In this document: one piece after another, positions 38,471-50,424 of the stretch
Layout: each line of letters opens with the position of its first letter
How positions within the stretch are numbered: position 1 is the first letter of the stretch
Source: Ceratothoa steindachneri
Lineage: Eukaryota > Arthropoda > Malacostraca > Isopoda > Cymothoidae
NCBI GenBank assembly: GCA_963969495.1
Contig: OZ018338.1
Coordinates: forward strand, 44,585,206 to 44,649,205
Reading direction: 5' to 3'
DNA length: 64,000 bases
The notes under the pieces: model-generated
What the model was told of the DNA's origin: nothing
Seen by the model: only the letters and a program-made list of their open reading frames with translations
The model's database searches: none
Position numbers and translations under genes: made by a program

Positions 38471-40132
38471 CTTAAATTCATGGACCGAAGAATATTCATG
38501 GCCTGGTTACAAGAGCTCTGGTGGTGTTAATTCTTATGTGAATTGTTATAAATCGTCGTCCCAAACGTTTGTGCGTTTATTAAACAACATTCTATTTGTA
38601 CTTCTCTAATTTAATAGACGATATTCTGGTATATTCACGTTACCACGAAATACGCCTTTTACAACTACAGCTATATTATAAATCTTTATTTGGTTATGAC
38701 TTAAAACATATATCCCAATTGGAGTTGAAGAGGCAAGAACTTTACAAGCATCTTTTAACCAACCAGGGTATCTCGCCACTCCTTGTTATGGTAGAGAAAA
38801 TAATAAATATCATCAATCTGACAAGCTGTAAATATTCAGAATTTATTTTAGGACTTTTAAACTTTACCTAAAACATGTCACTGAAATCATTTGAAGAACA
38901 CATAAAAAACATTCCAATGGTCCAGATAAATGCACAAATCTCCTCTTAATTGAACTCAGAGTGCTGATGACGTATTTCTCATGGCCAAAACCGCGTTAAA
39001 TACCGAGTTTGAATTACATACACTATATCAAACGTTCTCAATGAAGTTTACAGAATAGAGACTTATTTTGAACTTAAAGTAAGAACTAATGAAAATATAA
39101 AAAGTGGATTAAATACGGCAAAAGCAGTGGGATCACATGATAATCCCAAATTTTAGGTTGATCGGTATGTTAATTTGCCTGGCCTAACAGTATGGTATGG
39201 CTCACCATACATATTTTTATTGAATTCAGTCTGTGTGCTATTTGGAAATGTCTCGTTAAACTTTCAACACTAAGTAGCTTGCTATATTATTATTGTGATA
39301 TCAGAAGGTACCCTGATGAAACGTGACCAACAGTTCGATCGGACGAAAATAAATATTCTTTGTTTCTTTAGTCGCGTGCGACTCTAAATCTCACTATGTC
39401 GGTCGGTCGGTCCCCGTTTTGCTTTTCTTTTATTTGGCAATGATATCATAACTATTTGGCTGATTCTAACAAAATTTGAAATCCTGATGTTTTTTTACAT
39501 TTATCGAAGGATATAAAGTCCTCCCATGTTAGCTGGGGAATTATTTAGCAATAATATCATAACTATTCGGCCGATTATAACGAAATTTGAAACTTTCATG
39601 TTGTTTAAATTCTCTTTCGAATAGTATTATTGCCAAGGTCCTGCCGTTGTTCGTCCGGGAATTATTGAAAGCTTTGAAGGTCGTAAGGTCATAAATCAAA
39701 TTAGTGAGAGCACGCGCCTTTGGTCAGCATACCTTGTTTTTGTTTAATGTAGTTAACCGATAGGTTCATAGGTACGAAAAAATAAATATTGCGTATCCTC
39801 CATGTTTACTTTAGGGTGGTACCTGAAGGATGCACCTGAAATTCAGTTTATAAAACATGATCTGCAACACTCTATCATTGTAATGATGCAAATACAGTCT
39901 AAACAGAAACATTGAAAGTTTTACATTATTCGATGCCAATGAATCCTTTATTCAACGCATGGATTAGTGCTGGAGAACATTTTGAATGCATGGCCTTTAA
40001 ATTAAGTTTTATATGCAAACAACTCTCTAAAATAGTTTTAAACCTTAAACTACTTACTACTTATTTATCTTTTCTTAGCTACTGCTAAAGTAGCGTATTT
40101 TTTTAATTAAATAATATCTGATCCTATAAACG

Positions 40133-40181
<49 letters not shown>

Positions 40182-41396
40182 TTTTATCTAACATTTTGTA
40201 TCACTTAGATAAATTCATGATGGCAAATTTGTTTTCTGAATGTGCCAATAGCCCTTCCTTGGAAATGGAGGGCTAAGGATTTAATTCCCTCTAGTAAACC
40301 GCTCGATTCTTAGAAAAAGTAAGCAATGGAAAATAAAAAGAACCAAAAATACCTCCAGATTTCAAATTCTGAGCATAAAAAAATATTTGCGTGGCCTATA
40401 AATATCTCCCCAAACCCTTTTGTAGAAAATGACTAGGAATCGCTGTTTAGCTACACTTTTAGGGCACATTCTGTCTTTAACTTTAATCACATTAATTTCT
40501 ATACTTTTAGAAAGTACATATGATCTTCACAAATGTCAAAATCAGTAAATAAAATAAAATCTTAATGACAAGAAAAGATCAGAAACATTTCAGCCTTTCA
40601 ACCGAAGCCAAAGTTTTTTAGGTGAAAAGCCGTATGTCAAAGTATCTGTCCCCACAGCCTCCCTCCAAGAACCTAAATAATCTACGAACGTTGGAGAAAA
40701 TTACTAAATAATAAGTAAAATAAATACCCTGAAATCTTTAAGAGAAACCGCTTTTGACTTCTGGATTTTTCTTATCTTTTTTGTTAATGGAAAGGCGCGA
40801 TTTATCATTATGGCAGAGACAAGGCGATGGATAGTATTGAGTCTTGGCGGAGAGGCGAAAGGACAGTGCCAATGGGAAGAAAAGTGATGGGAAAAAGAGG
40901 ATGGCAGAAAAAAATGGAAAATTAATAGGTTTCGGTTGAGAAGAAGCAGGAGAGAAATGCATGGCCTTCTACTGGGAAGGCGAAATTCAGTATTGATTTT
41001 TTTGTATTGGATACCATTCTTATTTTAACACTTTATCTTGAAGACGATATATTTTTTTCCTCCTTCTATAGCTCTTCCTTGAAGAATATATGATAGATAA
41101 CTTTTTTGTATTATATTTTCCACGCGATTTGTTTTTTGTGCAGAAGATAGTATACGCTAGGTTACTAGATTAAGCGTTGCTTGTATTAAATTAAATCATT
41201 ATAAATTTGGTAATTCATATTTTATGCTAAAATACATGAATAAATATTTCATCCTATATATATATCATACTAGTAAACATATAGTGAATGATACTTGGAT
41301 TTAGAGAGATAGATCTACGCATTGTTGAAAGCTTTAATATGAACACTTCTACTCAAGAGCTTGAGATTAAGAACTGAAAAACAGAATATGCCGAGA
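38471..41396. other. AT-rich sequence with TA tract
   Basis: No supportable gene. A TA microsatellite lies at 40136-40178. An open frame at 38596-38871 contains the string IDDILVYS, but the rest does not follow any RT and it is not called. Confidence 0.55.
39432..39640. repeat. Imperfect two-copy tandem repeat, about 109 bp unit
   Basis: ATTTGGCAATGATATCATAACTATT at about 39432 and ATTTAGCAATAATATCATAACTATT at about 39541 begin two similar units that share AATTTGAAA and the CATGTT/CTTTCGAA region. It is preceded by a short GGTC repeat. Confidence 0.65.
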
Positions 41397-43092
41397 AAAG
41401 CATATTCGCAGCCTTAGGGTCTCTTGTACCCGCGCCATGGAATTCTCCGCTCCGTGACGTTAAGTGCTTGGGGTGCTGATAGGTCTACTGCCTTACTTTT
41501 TTATCGATCCTTTGTTCGTTCGAAGCTCGACTACGGATGCGAGTTTTATGCATCCGTAGCCGAGCGTTTATTGCGGAAGGTGGACTCGGCCACCACACCG
41601 GCATTCGCCTTGCGACCGGTGCCTTCCGCACTTTCCTCATTAAGAGCCTGTTGGTCGATGCTAGGGAGATGCCACTCACTCTACGCCGCGTACACTGCAT
41701 CACTCGCCTGTACGCGCGAGCCCGGCGCCTCCCTCAGTCGATAACAGCTCTCACTGCATCCGCAGCTGATCTCTACGGTGCCTATGCCGCCGAGAGATAC
41801 CAGACATACCATAAGCCTTTGGCTTTAGGGCCTAGAAAACTCCTTCGAGGGATAGGTATAGCTCTCGGGCCGGTGGCTCCCCTGGTTCTGCCCAGGACGC
41901 CAACCTGGAGGGTACCACGTTTGGCTATTTGTCGCCACGCCTATGCTCCCCAAGCTTGTACAGCGCCGGGAGTATTGCGTTCGACCTTTTTGGAGCACAC
42001 CTCGTGTCACGCTGGAACCTTGCCAGTGTATACGGATGGCTCCAAGTCCGAAGAGGTGGTCGGCTTCCACGCCGTATTCCCTCTGTTTGAAGTCAGCGGG
42101 GCTCTGCCAGGCACTGCGTCTGTCTTCACGCCCGAGCTGGTGGCAATACACCACTCGGTACAGGAGATTACGCGACGTGCCCGGTTCGGAGACTGGATTG
42201 TGATCTATATCGACTCACAAAGCGCCCTGAGTGCTCTCTGAGCATTGGAATCTCCGCATCATCTGGTTTGCGATATCCGTGACGCCACGGTTTTGGCGAG
42301 CCGGGCGGATGTCGAGATTATCTTCTGCTGGATTGCTGGATATGTATAGGAATTGCGGGGAATGAGCGCACCGATGAGGGCGCCAAAGTGTCCGCGAGGA
42401 CTCTGCGACCGGACCAGCGTTTCGCTTTTCCTCCCACTTACTACATGACAGGATTACGGGCAGCTCTTCAAGATGCTTGACAAAGAAGATGGGAGACGGT
42501 CGAAGAGAACTTAAAGTTGCGTACCATTGCGTCGCGACTGTTCCCATGGACCTCCCCCCGAATGCCGCGAAGGCTTCAGGTTGTTTTCTATCGTATCCAA
42601 ATTACGCACACTCGCAGGACGAACCGCCATTTGATGGAGCACTCGCTAGCGCTTTACTGTGAAGGCTGCGTTGTCCCCCAGACTGTTCGGCACATTCTTG
42701 TTTAATATCCCAGTCTGGGCGATTTTCGTGCACGCTACCTGTCCCGGTACCGGGATGGGCGGGGTTGCTACCGCCTTTCCCTTGTACTCAGGACGAGTAC
42801 GTGCACCTTGACTGGTGGACTGATAGACTTTTGGGAGAGGCAGGCCTTCTCCCTTTTATTTAATTAGGTTTTGTTTTTTATTGTTATTTTCTTTGTAGGT
42901 TGCGCGCTCCTGCGCCGGGGCGAGGGGTAGCTCTCTCCGACGCTGGAGCTTGATTCCTAGTTGTTGTTATCCTTCCTTTTTATCGTTGTTTTGTTTTCAA
43001 ATTTTTATTTCAATGTAGCCTAGAGGTAGGCTGTTAGATTGCAGCGACTTATGCCCAAGTGGGCAGTCATCAAATAGCCCCCTAAAAAAAAG
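41397..43092 (+). mobile_element. I-type LINE copy A, 5'-truncated
   Basis: It starts abruptly at about 41397 within ORF2 (aligning with 45650 of copy C) and ends in a short A-rich tail (43081-43092) after a 3' untranslated region with repeated TTGTTTT-like blocks. It encodes the RT thumb/C-terminus, RNase H and CCHC finger. 5' truncation and A-rich 3' end are typical of LINE insertions. Confidence 0.82.
41424..42845 (+). pseudogene. LINE ORF2 C-terminal half: RNase H and CCHC finger (copy A)
   Basis: The main open stretch is 41537-42241. It carries the RT C-terminus (HTGIRLATGAFRT, LLVDAREMPLTLRRVH), then RNase H: PVYTDGSKS with the first Asp, ASVFTPELVAI with the Glu, and IYIDSQSAL with the second Asp. 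After a stop at 42239 and a frameshift the RNase H end GNERTDEGAK follows, then the finger YCEGCVVPQTVRHIL (C-x2-C, H), whose last Cys is lost to a stop. RNase H in ORF2 points to the I group of LINEs. Not functional. Confidence 0.85.
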
Positions 43093-43093
43093 A

Positions 43094-43529
43094 AGTCTTG
43101 TCGAATATTCCAGTCTGGGTGTTCTTCGCACACGTTACCTGTCCCGGTACCGGGATGGGTGGGGTCGCTACTGCCTGTCCCTTGTACTCGGCACGAGTGC
43201 GTGCACCTTGACTGGTGGACTTCTAGACATTTTTTGAGGGGACGGGGCTTCTCCCTTTTATTTAACCAGTTTTTGTTTTGTTTTTGTTTGTTTTTTTTTG
43301 TTTTTTCCCTTATAGGTTGCCCGTTCCTGCGCCGGGGGACCTCCTTCCAGTCCAGAAGCTTGCTTCCTGTTCGTTGGTTTTTCCCTTTTTTTATTTTTGG
43401 TGTTGGGTTTGAGTTTTTTTTTGTGTGTGTCTTTGAATTTTTTTTTAAAGTAGCCTATTACTAGGCAAGTTTTTAATACACCGCCTAATTCCCAAGTAGG
43501 CAGTTGCCAGATGAGCTCTTAAAAAAAAA
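43094..43529 (+). mobile_element. I-type LINE copy B, 3' fragment only
   Basis: Starting directly after the A tail of copy A, this repeats the last part of the same LINE (from CTTGTCGAATATTCCAGTCTGGG, matching 42698 and 46872) through the TACCTGTCCCGGTACCGGG box and 3' untranslated region to its own A tail at about 43519-43527. It is heavily 5'-truncated. Confidence 0.8.
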
Positions 43530-43539
43530 TGTCAATGTT

Positions 43540-44340
43540 GCTGTGGCAGACTTAAGCATCCACACGCTTTAGTCGATAGGATTGACGTCGAGCGACTGCA
43601 TCGTCAAAATTTCCTTTGACCATAAGTTTATGTTTGACTCCAACCACTCTTGTACGCTCTTAGCCATGTGGGAAGGGGCACCGCCCTGTTGAAAGACTTA
43701 ATTCTCCTTCTTCGTGATCTTTCTTACAGACTGGAAAACTTTCGTAGCCAAGATTTTCCTATAATTGCCAGCGGTGATATGGTATCTGGCGCGAGCCACA
43801 ACAACGGCATCTTCTCACCATTCAAAGACACAACGCTCAGCATCATTATCGAGGCAGGTGCTTGGTCGCAGACATGTCGCGAACCTCCAAAACCTCCTTC
43901 CCAACGTTTATCAAGCGTTTGTTTTGCTTTTTGATGACCGGATACTCAGGTTTTCTTTAATAAAAAAGGGGAATTCGGCTGCCATTATTCTTTAAGTCAT
44001 TGAGAAGGCAACGACAGCCCTTCTGGCGTTACTCTCCAATACGGTAGGTCAGCAGAGATCTTTCCGCGCACCTAAAGCTCTTGCCACTTTTCTGCTTGAA
44101 GGTTTTGGACACCATGGCCACCGAAATGTTCTATATTTTTCCTAAACGGATGGTAACTTGAGGTCTGCTTGCAAGTGGCCAATCATTAAGGTCTTACCAG
44201 TTATTGAGCCTCTACGCCACCCAGAGGACAGTTCTCTGGCTAACGTTGAGCCGCTTAGCGATGTCGGACTTATTGTGGACCGCGCACAGGAGAGGTAAGA
44301 ACCTGATTCTTTTCACTTCCATCTCATCACAGTTTCACAA
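43540..44340 (-). pseudogene. Decayed mariner/Tc1-superfamily transposase
   Basis: On the minus strand, in shifting frames, one can read a VVSLNGEKMPLLW segment, KVFQSVRKITKK, VFQQGGAPSHMAKSVQEWLE, and SLDVNPID followed by a stop and SVWMLKS. These are the central and C-terminal catalytic blocks of an IS630/Tc1/mariner transposase. The Asp of the FQQD box is Gly; the Asp of NPID remains. It is not the same mariner as at 9763. Terminal repeats were not identified. It lies between LINE copies B and C. Confidence 0.75.
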
Positions 44341-44659
44341 AATGGAAAAGACATTTAAATGTCATGTAATGGCAGAGGAGAACTTTAAGTTTGTTTGACG
44401 GAACTTTTTCTATCACACACGTTAACGGGAAGAACCATTTAGCAGAGGTGTGGAAGCGAGTCAAAAGGATTCGGGGCAAGTTCTCGCAGGACGCCCCTCC
44501 CGTCCTCCAGGAAAATAAGACCACAATCTCGGACCACGCAGCAGTGGCGGAATCGTCGCGACCGCTTTCTTCGCATTCTCTAGCCGGGATGCTGATCGTC
44601 CATCATTTAATTCACGTCGTGATGTCGCGGAAGGCCGCCGGCTGGACTTTACCTCTAAG

Positions 44660-45490
44660 GGCAGGGAACCCTTCAACGACAGGTTTACTGTGAGTGAGTT
44701 GCACTCCGCACTTGCTTCGTGCGCGGACACCGCCAATGGTCCGGACGATGTCCCGTACGCAATGCTTCAATACCAGGGTGAGCGAGGCATGGCCTTTCTG
44801 TTAGATTTGTTGAACAAGGTTTGGGTGGAGGGTCTTCTTCCAGATTCCTGGTGAATCGCTACTGTGCTCGCCTTTCGCAAACTGGGAAGAGATAACTCTT
44901 ATCCGACCGGTTTTCGCCCAATCTCTCTAAACTCTAGAGTGTGCAAGTTCATGAAGAAATTGGTAAATATTAGATTAGCCTTTTTCCTGGACAGCGGAGG
45001 CCATCTTTCCTCTGCACAGTGCGGCTTCGGCAAGTTCCACTACACGTCGGATGCTCTGCTCCGACAGGAAAATGCCGTTTACAAGGCTTTCCTTCGTAGA
45101 CAGCACTACGACACGGTGTTTTTCAATCTAGAGAAGGCCTATGATACCGCATTGCGATACGGTATCATTGAGACTCTCCCCACGATGGGGGCGAGGGGAC
45201 GCCTCCCAATGTTTATATCTGAATTTTGGCGAGATCATCGATTCCGTTTACGGGTGAAGGGAGCCCTCTCCGTCCCAAAGGAGCAGGAAGAGGTTCTCCC
45301 GCAGGAAAGTGTCCTCAGTGTCACGCTGTTGGCCCTGAGCATCAACGGCATCACCTCGGTGCTGCCGGAAGATGTTCTCACTACGCTCTACGTGGACGAC
45401 CTTTCGATCTCGTTTGGCGCGGTTCAGATACCAACTCTAAAGCGTAGACCTACAACAAGCATTGAACCGCGTCTTTCGCTATGCTGAAGC
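44660..45490 (+). pseudogene. LINE reverse transcriptase, I type (copy C)
   Basis: A frame from 44864 to 45487, preceded by an in-frame stop at 44851, contains GFRPISLNS, SSAQCGF, FFNLEKAYDT (catalytic Asp region, the first Asp of F-D-EKAYD replaced by Asn), VLPQESVLSVTLLAL, GITSVLPEDV and YVDDLSISF with both catalytic aspartates. Upstream (44700-44850) the frame reads ANGPDDVPYAML. After 45430 a frameshift joins the thumb. The N-terminal endonuclease is absent. Inactive, but one of the better preserved RTs here. Confidence 0.87.
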
Positions 45491-45649
45491 GAAAAAGTTC
45501 CGGTTTTCTTTATCCAAGACTAAGGTAGTGCATTTTTGCCGCCATAGACGGCTCCACCCCAGCCCAGATTTGTTTCTTAATGAGGTGCGCTGGATGTGAT
45601 TGAACCACACCGTTTCCTTGGTCTTGTATTCATCCGACGCCTCACCTAA

Positions 45650-47036
45650 GAGGCTCATATTCGCAGCCTCAGGGTTTTTTGTACCCGCGCCATGGATATT
45701 CTTCGTTACGTGACGTTCAGCGCTTTAGGCGCTGATAGCGCTAATGCTCTACTTTTTTATCGATCACTTGATCGTTCGAAGCTCGACTACAGATGCGAGT
45801 TTTATGCATCTGCAGCCAAGCGTTTATTGCCACCGGTGCCTTCCGCACTTCGACTGTTGGTCGATGCTGGGAAGATGCCACTTGCTTTGCGTCGCGTGCA
45901 GTGTATGCATCACTCACCTGTACGTGCGAGCCCGGCGCTTCACTCAGTCGCCAACAGCTCTCACTGCATCCACAGCTGATCTTGACGGTGCCAATGCCAC
46001 CGAGAGACGCTAGTCATACCCTAGGCTCTTTTGGTTTAGGGCCATGAAACTCCTTCGAGAGCTAGATATAGCTCTCGGGGCGGTAGCGCTCCTGGTTCTG
46101 CCCAGGACGCCACCATGGAGGGTACCACATTTGGTAATTTGTCGCCACGCCTCCGCTCCCAAAGCTTGTAAGGCGCAGGAAGTATTGCGTTCGACCTTTC
46201 TGGAGCACACTTCGTGTCACGCTGGAACCGTGCCAGTGTATACGGATGGCTCCGAGTGCTAAGAGGGGGGTTGGCTTCCACGCCGTGTCCCCTCTGTTTG
46301 AATTCAGTGGGGCTCTGCCAGGCGCTGCGTCTGTCTTCACGGCCAAACTGGTTGCAATACACCACTCGGTAAACGATTTTTCCTGACTTGGCCGGTTCGG
46401 ATACTGGATTGTGATCTATAGCGACTCACAAAGCGCCCTTAGTCCTCTCGGGGCATTGGAATCTTCGCATCCACTGGTTCACAAAATCCGTGACGCCACG
46501 GTTTTGGCAAGCCGGGCGTATGTGGAGATTATCTTCTGCTGGGTTCCTGGACATGTAGTAATTGCGGGGAATGAGGGCGACGATGAGGGCGTTTTGCTCT
46601 TCCTCCCACTGACTACATGGCAGGAATATGCGCAGCTCTTCGGTCTGCTTGGCGAAGAAGATGGGAGACGCTTGAAGGGAACTTAAAGTTTTGTGCCATT
46701 GCGCCACGACTGTTCCCATGGACCTATCCCCTAATTCCGTGACGGCTTCAGGTCGCTCTCTGTCGTCTCGGAATCCGACACACTCGTGTGAAGCTTCGTT
46801 ATTTGATGGAGCTCTCGCCTGTGCCCTATTGTGACGACTGCGATGTCCCCCAGACTGTTCGGCACATTCTTGTCGAATGTCTCAGTTTGGGTGATCTTTT
46901 CGTACGTTACCTGTCCCGGTACCGGGATGTGCGGGGTCACTACCGCCTGTCCCTAGTACCTGGGACGAGTTCGTGCACATGGACTTGTGGAGTTGTCGAC
47001 TTTTGGAGGGAGGCCGGGCTTCTCCCCTTTCTTTAA
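45650..47036 (+). pseudogene. LINE RNase H and CCHC finger (copy C)
   Basis: Thumb and C-terminal RT blocks (LLVDAGKMPLALRRVQ), RNase H with VPVYTDGSE at about 46233, IYSDSQSAL at about 46411, WVPGHVVIAGNEGDDEG at about 46538, then the linker and the complete finger YCDDCDVPQTVRHILVEC (about 46826-46880). Stops and shifts separate the blocks (46260-46410 is out of frame). The open stretch ends at 47036. Confidence 0.83.
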
Positions 47037-47282
47037 GTAAGTTCTATTTTTTTGTTATGGTTTTCTTTGTAGGTTGCACGCTCCTCACCTGGGTGAGGGG
47101 GTCCTTTCCCCGACGCCTCAGATTGCTTCCTAATTGATAACTTTTTCTAATTTTTATCATTGTTATGTTTTCATATTCTTATTTTAAAGTAGCTTAGTTC
47201 TAGGCTGTCGTGTTTCCGGTGACTTATGCCTCAGTGGGCAGTCGCCAGATGGGCCCTAACCCCCCCCAAAAAAAACCTTTCC

Positions 47283-47647
47283 TAACCCTCGTTATCAGCC
47301 TTGACAACCGAGCGTCTCCTTTTGGGAGGGTGTAAGAGGCAGGGAATCAGCGGGTCAGACCGACGACCAGTGGTTGGAGCCATAAAATCTGTTCGCGGCG
47401 AACCTACAAAATAGATGAGTAATCTCTCGACCCGAGGGAAGGAAGGGGGGAGAAAGATTGAGGCGGTGAAGAGGTAGTCTTCAATTTCAGCGTCATGCCT
47501 CGGGTGTGAATTTTTGCGGTGTCCTGGTGGCAAGTCCAAAAATAGTGAAGTCGTAGGGGGAAGGGGAAGAGTAACGGCTCACTTTCTCTCTCTAAGTAAT
47601 ATCTTAGGATGTGGCGAAATAATATTATTCTAGGGAATCCCTCCACA
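47283..47647 (-). repeat. gypsy-2 3' LTR
   Basis: It begins on the minus strand with TGTGGAGGGATTCCCTAGAA (ending at 47647 on the plus strand), just after the purine-rich ATATGGAGGAA. It matches 51618-51982 across 365 bases, with clear divergence between the two. Its other end abuts the LINE copy C tail and may be truncated there. Confidence 0.78.
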
Positions 47648-47899
47648 TTCCTCCATATCGAAAGACATTTTGACAGCACAAAAAAATGTCTACAATAATT
47701 TCATCTAGAGGGGAACTTATATAGTTACAATTTGAACTTTTACCAACAGAGAAAAAACTTACCACTACCAGGGATTTACATATGTCTAACCACAAATAAC
47801 TTAATCTATACATACGCAACTACAACATCAACAAGGCAAAAAAAAAATAGTATTTACAAAAATGAATCAAAGGCGAATTTTACTATACACTCAGGTTGT

Positions 47900-48500
47900 T
47901 GAAGGGGGTTCTTCTATTGGATTCCTATTCAAGCTATCGACTAGGCAGTTCTCGGTGCCTTCAACATACAGGATAAAGAATTAGTACTCCATTAGTAGTA
48001 GGCTCCAACGCATTAAACGGCTACTTTGGCTCTTACAGCTTTTTAGCTACGCCAGGGGTTTGTGATCACTTTTGACAATAAATTCTTTACCTATGTGATG
48101 CACCCTAAACTTACGAATAGACCAGACCACACTATGGCTAACTCTTCAATCTCTATGGTGGCCTAGGCTTTCGCGCGATGGAACAGCTTCCTGCTGGCAT
48201 ATTCTACAGGATATCTCACTCCATCGTCATCATATTGGACGAGAGCACAACCTAGGCCATCCTGGGAGGCATTGGTACGAACCCCGAATGTTTTATTTGA
48301 ATTCGGTAATCTCAAAATAGGGGCAGAGTTTAGCTTGTCCTTTAACTGGTAGAAGCGATCTTTCACGAAAAGCGGTCCAATTGACTGGAACGGGGGCCCT
48401 TCTCTTCCACATGTCGTTAAGGGGTGAGGCTATGGCAGCGAAATTATGCCCAAAACTACGATAGAATGACACTGAAAAGCCTTTCAATAAGGTAGGCAAT
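47900..48500 (-). pseudogene. gypsy-2 RT thumb and RNase H
   Basis: Reading right to left: YRSFGHNFAAIASPL (RT connection), then DRFYQLKDKLNSAPILRLPN, then RNase H FGVRTNASQDGLGCALVQYDDDGVRYPVEYASRKLF, in which the usual TDAS is TNAS, so the first catalytic Asp is lost. Downstream, in other frames, EELAIVWS and a KVAV..VGA stretch mark the rest of the domain. The RT palm with YxDD is not present. Confidence 0.85.
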
Positions 48501-48637
48501 TTAGACCTTTTAAGTCGGAGTTAGGCTCTGCTTGTGCTTGGGGAGAGGAAGAGACGACATAGATACTCATCGTCTGCTTCTACGCACACCGTTTGGAACA
48601 GACACAAGGGTTCCACGGTATAGAGATGTCACTCGCT

Positions 48638-49350
48638 TTACGGGGGACGAATTGGGCATATTAGTTCGATTGAGACCCGGGCGAAGGGCTCAGCCACTCT
48701 CGGGGTCTTTTGAAGGGAGACGGGGGCTACACGCCCTTTGGAAGTGACCTTCTGGCAAAGATCGAAGGACTTGCACAAGTCGATAATTTGTTTGGACGCT
48801 CCTGGCCGAAAGAAATATTTAAAAACTCGCTGTGACGTTTTGTTATGGTCGAAAGATCTGGCCATTAGGTCATCGGGTGTGAATTTTTGCGGTGTCCTGG
48901 TGGCAAGTCCAAAAATCGTGAAGTCGTAGGGGGAAGGGGAAGAGTAACGGCTCACTTTCTCTCTCTAAGTAATATCTTAGGATGTGGCGAAATAATATTA
49001 TTCTAGGGAATCCCTCCACATTCCTCCATATCGAAAGACATTTTGACAGCACAAAAAAATGTCAGCCACTCTCGGGGTCTTTTGAAGGGAGACGGGGGCT
49101 ACACGCCCTTTGGAAGTGACCTTCTGGCAAAGATCGAAGGACTTGCACAAGTCGATAATTTGTTTGGACGCTCCTGGCCGAAAGAAATATTTATAAACTC
49201 GCTGTGACGTTTTGTTATGGTCGAAAGATCTGGCCATTAGGTCATCATGAGCCATCTTTAGAACAGGTTTGATATTCGTTCTCGGCACACACAAGGCTTA
49301 GTCGGGGGATTCTCTGGTTCAGCAGAAGAACGGTATACTAATGCGTCCTT
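48638..49350 (-). pseudogene. gypsy-2 integrase zinc-binding region, with internal duplication
   Basis: From the right: KYTVKDALVYR, CVPRTNIKPVLKMAHDDL, SFDHNKTSQRVYKYFFRPG, KQIIDLCKSFDLCQKVTSKGR, SLQKTPRVA. These are the H2C2 finger and the following linker of an integrase; one finger Cys reads Phe (SFDLCQ). At 49062 the sequence changes to LTR-derived DNA and at 48876 the same integrase stretch starts again (DDLMARSFDHNK) and now continues to EPFARVSIELICPI, the start of the core domain. The rest of the core is absent. Confidence 0.85.
48877..49062. repeat. LTR-junction fragment inside the integrase
   Basis: Nearly identical to 47498-47690, that is, the start of the 3' LTR plus its upstream polypurine region. 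On both sides lies the same integrase segment (48697-48876 and 49063-49246). The joins share only one to three bases, as expected of template switching. Confidence 0.85.
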
Positions 49351-49387
49351 CACGGTGTATTTGATCTTTCGATCGCCTCGCACAGTT

Positions 49388-49645
49388 TCAGTCTCCTTCT
49401 TCCTTTCTTTTTCCCACAGAGGTTGTAATGGGGGACAATTCTTTGCACCTCAGCACATTAAACATTGCCGGCGAGGTCAATGTCTGGGGAGAATAGGGGT
49501 ACCGGAAGCGATACATCCTTCTCAGCCTGGGCCCTGGTAGCGCCCGGCTGAGAAATTGGGTTTGGGATACAGGTGCAACCTGTATCTCTAACCAAAGTTG
49601 ACACTCAGCAACCATTTACTGCGCCATTTTCAAACTGGAGCCCAC
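49388..49645 (-). pseudogene. gypsy-2 retropepsin
   Basis: On the minus strand, from about 49640: GGLQFENGAVNG, a stop, STLVRDTGCTCIPNP with the intact DTG catalytic box at about 49572, then a region ending VQRIVP. The size and the DTG box fit a retrotransposon aspartic protease that would process the gag-pol product. It lies between gag and the integrase. At least two stops interrupt it. Confidence 0.75.
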
Positions 49646-49764
49646 CGGGAGAACTCTTCTTGAACAGGAAATTTACCTGTTGATCCGGGGCAGAGGGAGC
49701 AGGGGCCGCAAGTATGCGGCTAGGGGATTTGGCGAGAAAGGGACCTGGTTACTCGACGAGGTCC

Positions 49765-50300
49765 TCAGTTGAGAATTTTGGCGGCAATTGTAACTAAACG
49801 CCCAGAGGTGCCACACGTAAAGCATGCAATTGGTCTATGGGGGTAGTTGCTATGCGTGGAGGGGAGTAACGGGGGCTTCACGTCCTTTTGCTCTCGTGGC
49901 AAGTAAGGCCTGTAATTTCTCGGCTCCTGCGCTTTTACGAAGCCATTGTTGCCCTTGGGTGGGCTTTGCTTAAACCCAAACTTGTGTTTGGAAGAGGAGG
50001 GATGGTTCTCCTTGACCTCCTTGTGGTAGAGGTCGCGACTTGAAGCGTAAAGATCGGCTTTTTCTACACACTCCTTGAAAGTGGACGCTCTTCTGTCCAC
50101 TATGAAGGCGCTTGGTTCGCGAGGGAGGGTTGACATCAGTTGATCCCTTAGAATGAAGTCAATTAGCGACTCATACTCATTTTGTACTTGGGCGAAATCC
50201 AGCCGGAATTGGAAGTTACGCCGAAGCTCGAATTCAAATTGTCTGTTGGTTTGGCCTGGCTGTATTCGCGCGAAGCGGAATCTAACCCTATAAAATTATG
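49765..50300 (-). pseudogene. gypsy-2 gag capsid with partial zinc knuckle
   Basis: Minus strand: FRFARIQPGQTNRQFEFELR, a helical region with YESLIDFILRDQLMSTLPRE, then FKECVEKADLYASS, and after a basic, Pro-rich linker CFTCGTSGR near 49800. The pattern (R.QPGQTNRQF..L, then DQL, then ADLYA) resembles the SCAN-like capsid of some Ty3/gypsy gag proteins. The knuckle has only the first two Cys in frame. The main open frame is 50136-49765; upstream parts (50484-50296) are in another frame. Confidence 0.7.
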
Positions 50301-50424
50301 AATTCATGTTAATAGCAGAAAGAAGTTCTGCCTTTAGGGTTGAATAATCAAGGGTGGCCTCTGAAGGAAGCAAAATGAATATGTCGCGAAGACGAGGTTG
50401 CAAGAGTGGAAGTAACCGGGCGAC

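Larger units (their letters stand above)
44450..47276 (+). mobile_element. I-type LINE copy C, 5'-truncated
   Basis: The longest copy in the window: a pre-RT segment (WKRVKRIRGKF at 44451), RT, RNase H, CCHC finger and 3' untranslated region, ending in the A-rich tail at 47265-47276. The 3' LTR of gypsy-2 begins within about ten bases of that tail. It shares its last 1.6 kb with copies A and B. Confidence 0.82.

Noticed and set aside
38596..38871. Open frame containing IDDILVYS, like a gypsy RT box
   Set aside because: No other RT motif lies before or after it in any frame; the string is likely a chance match.
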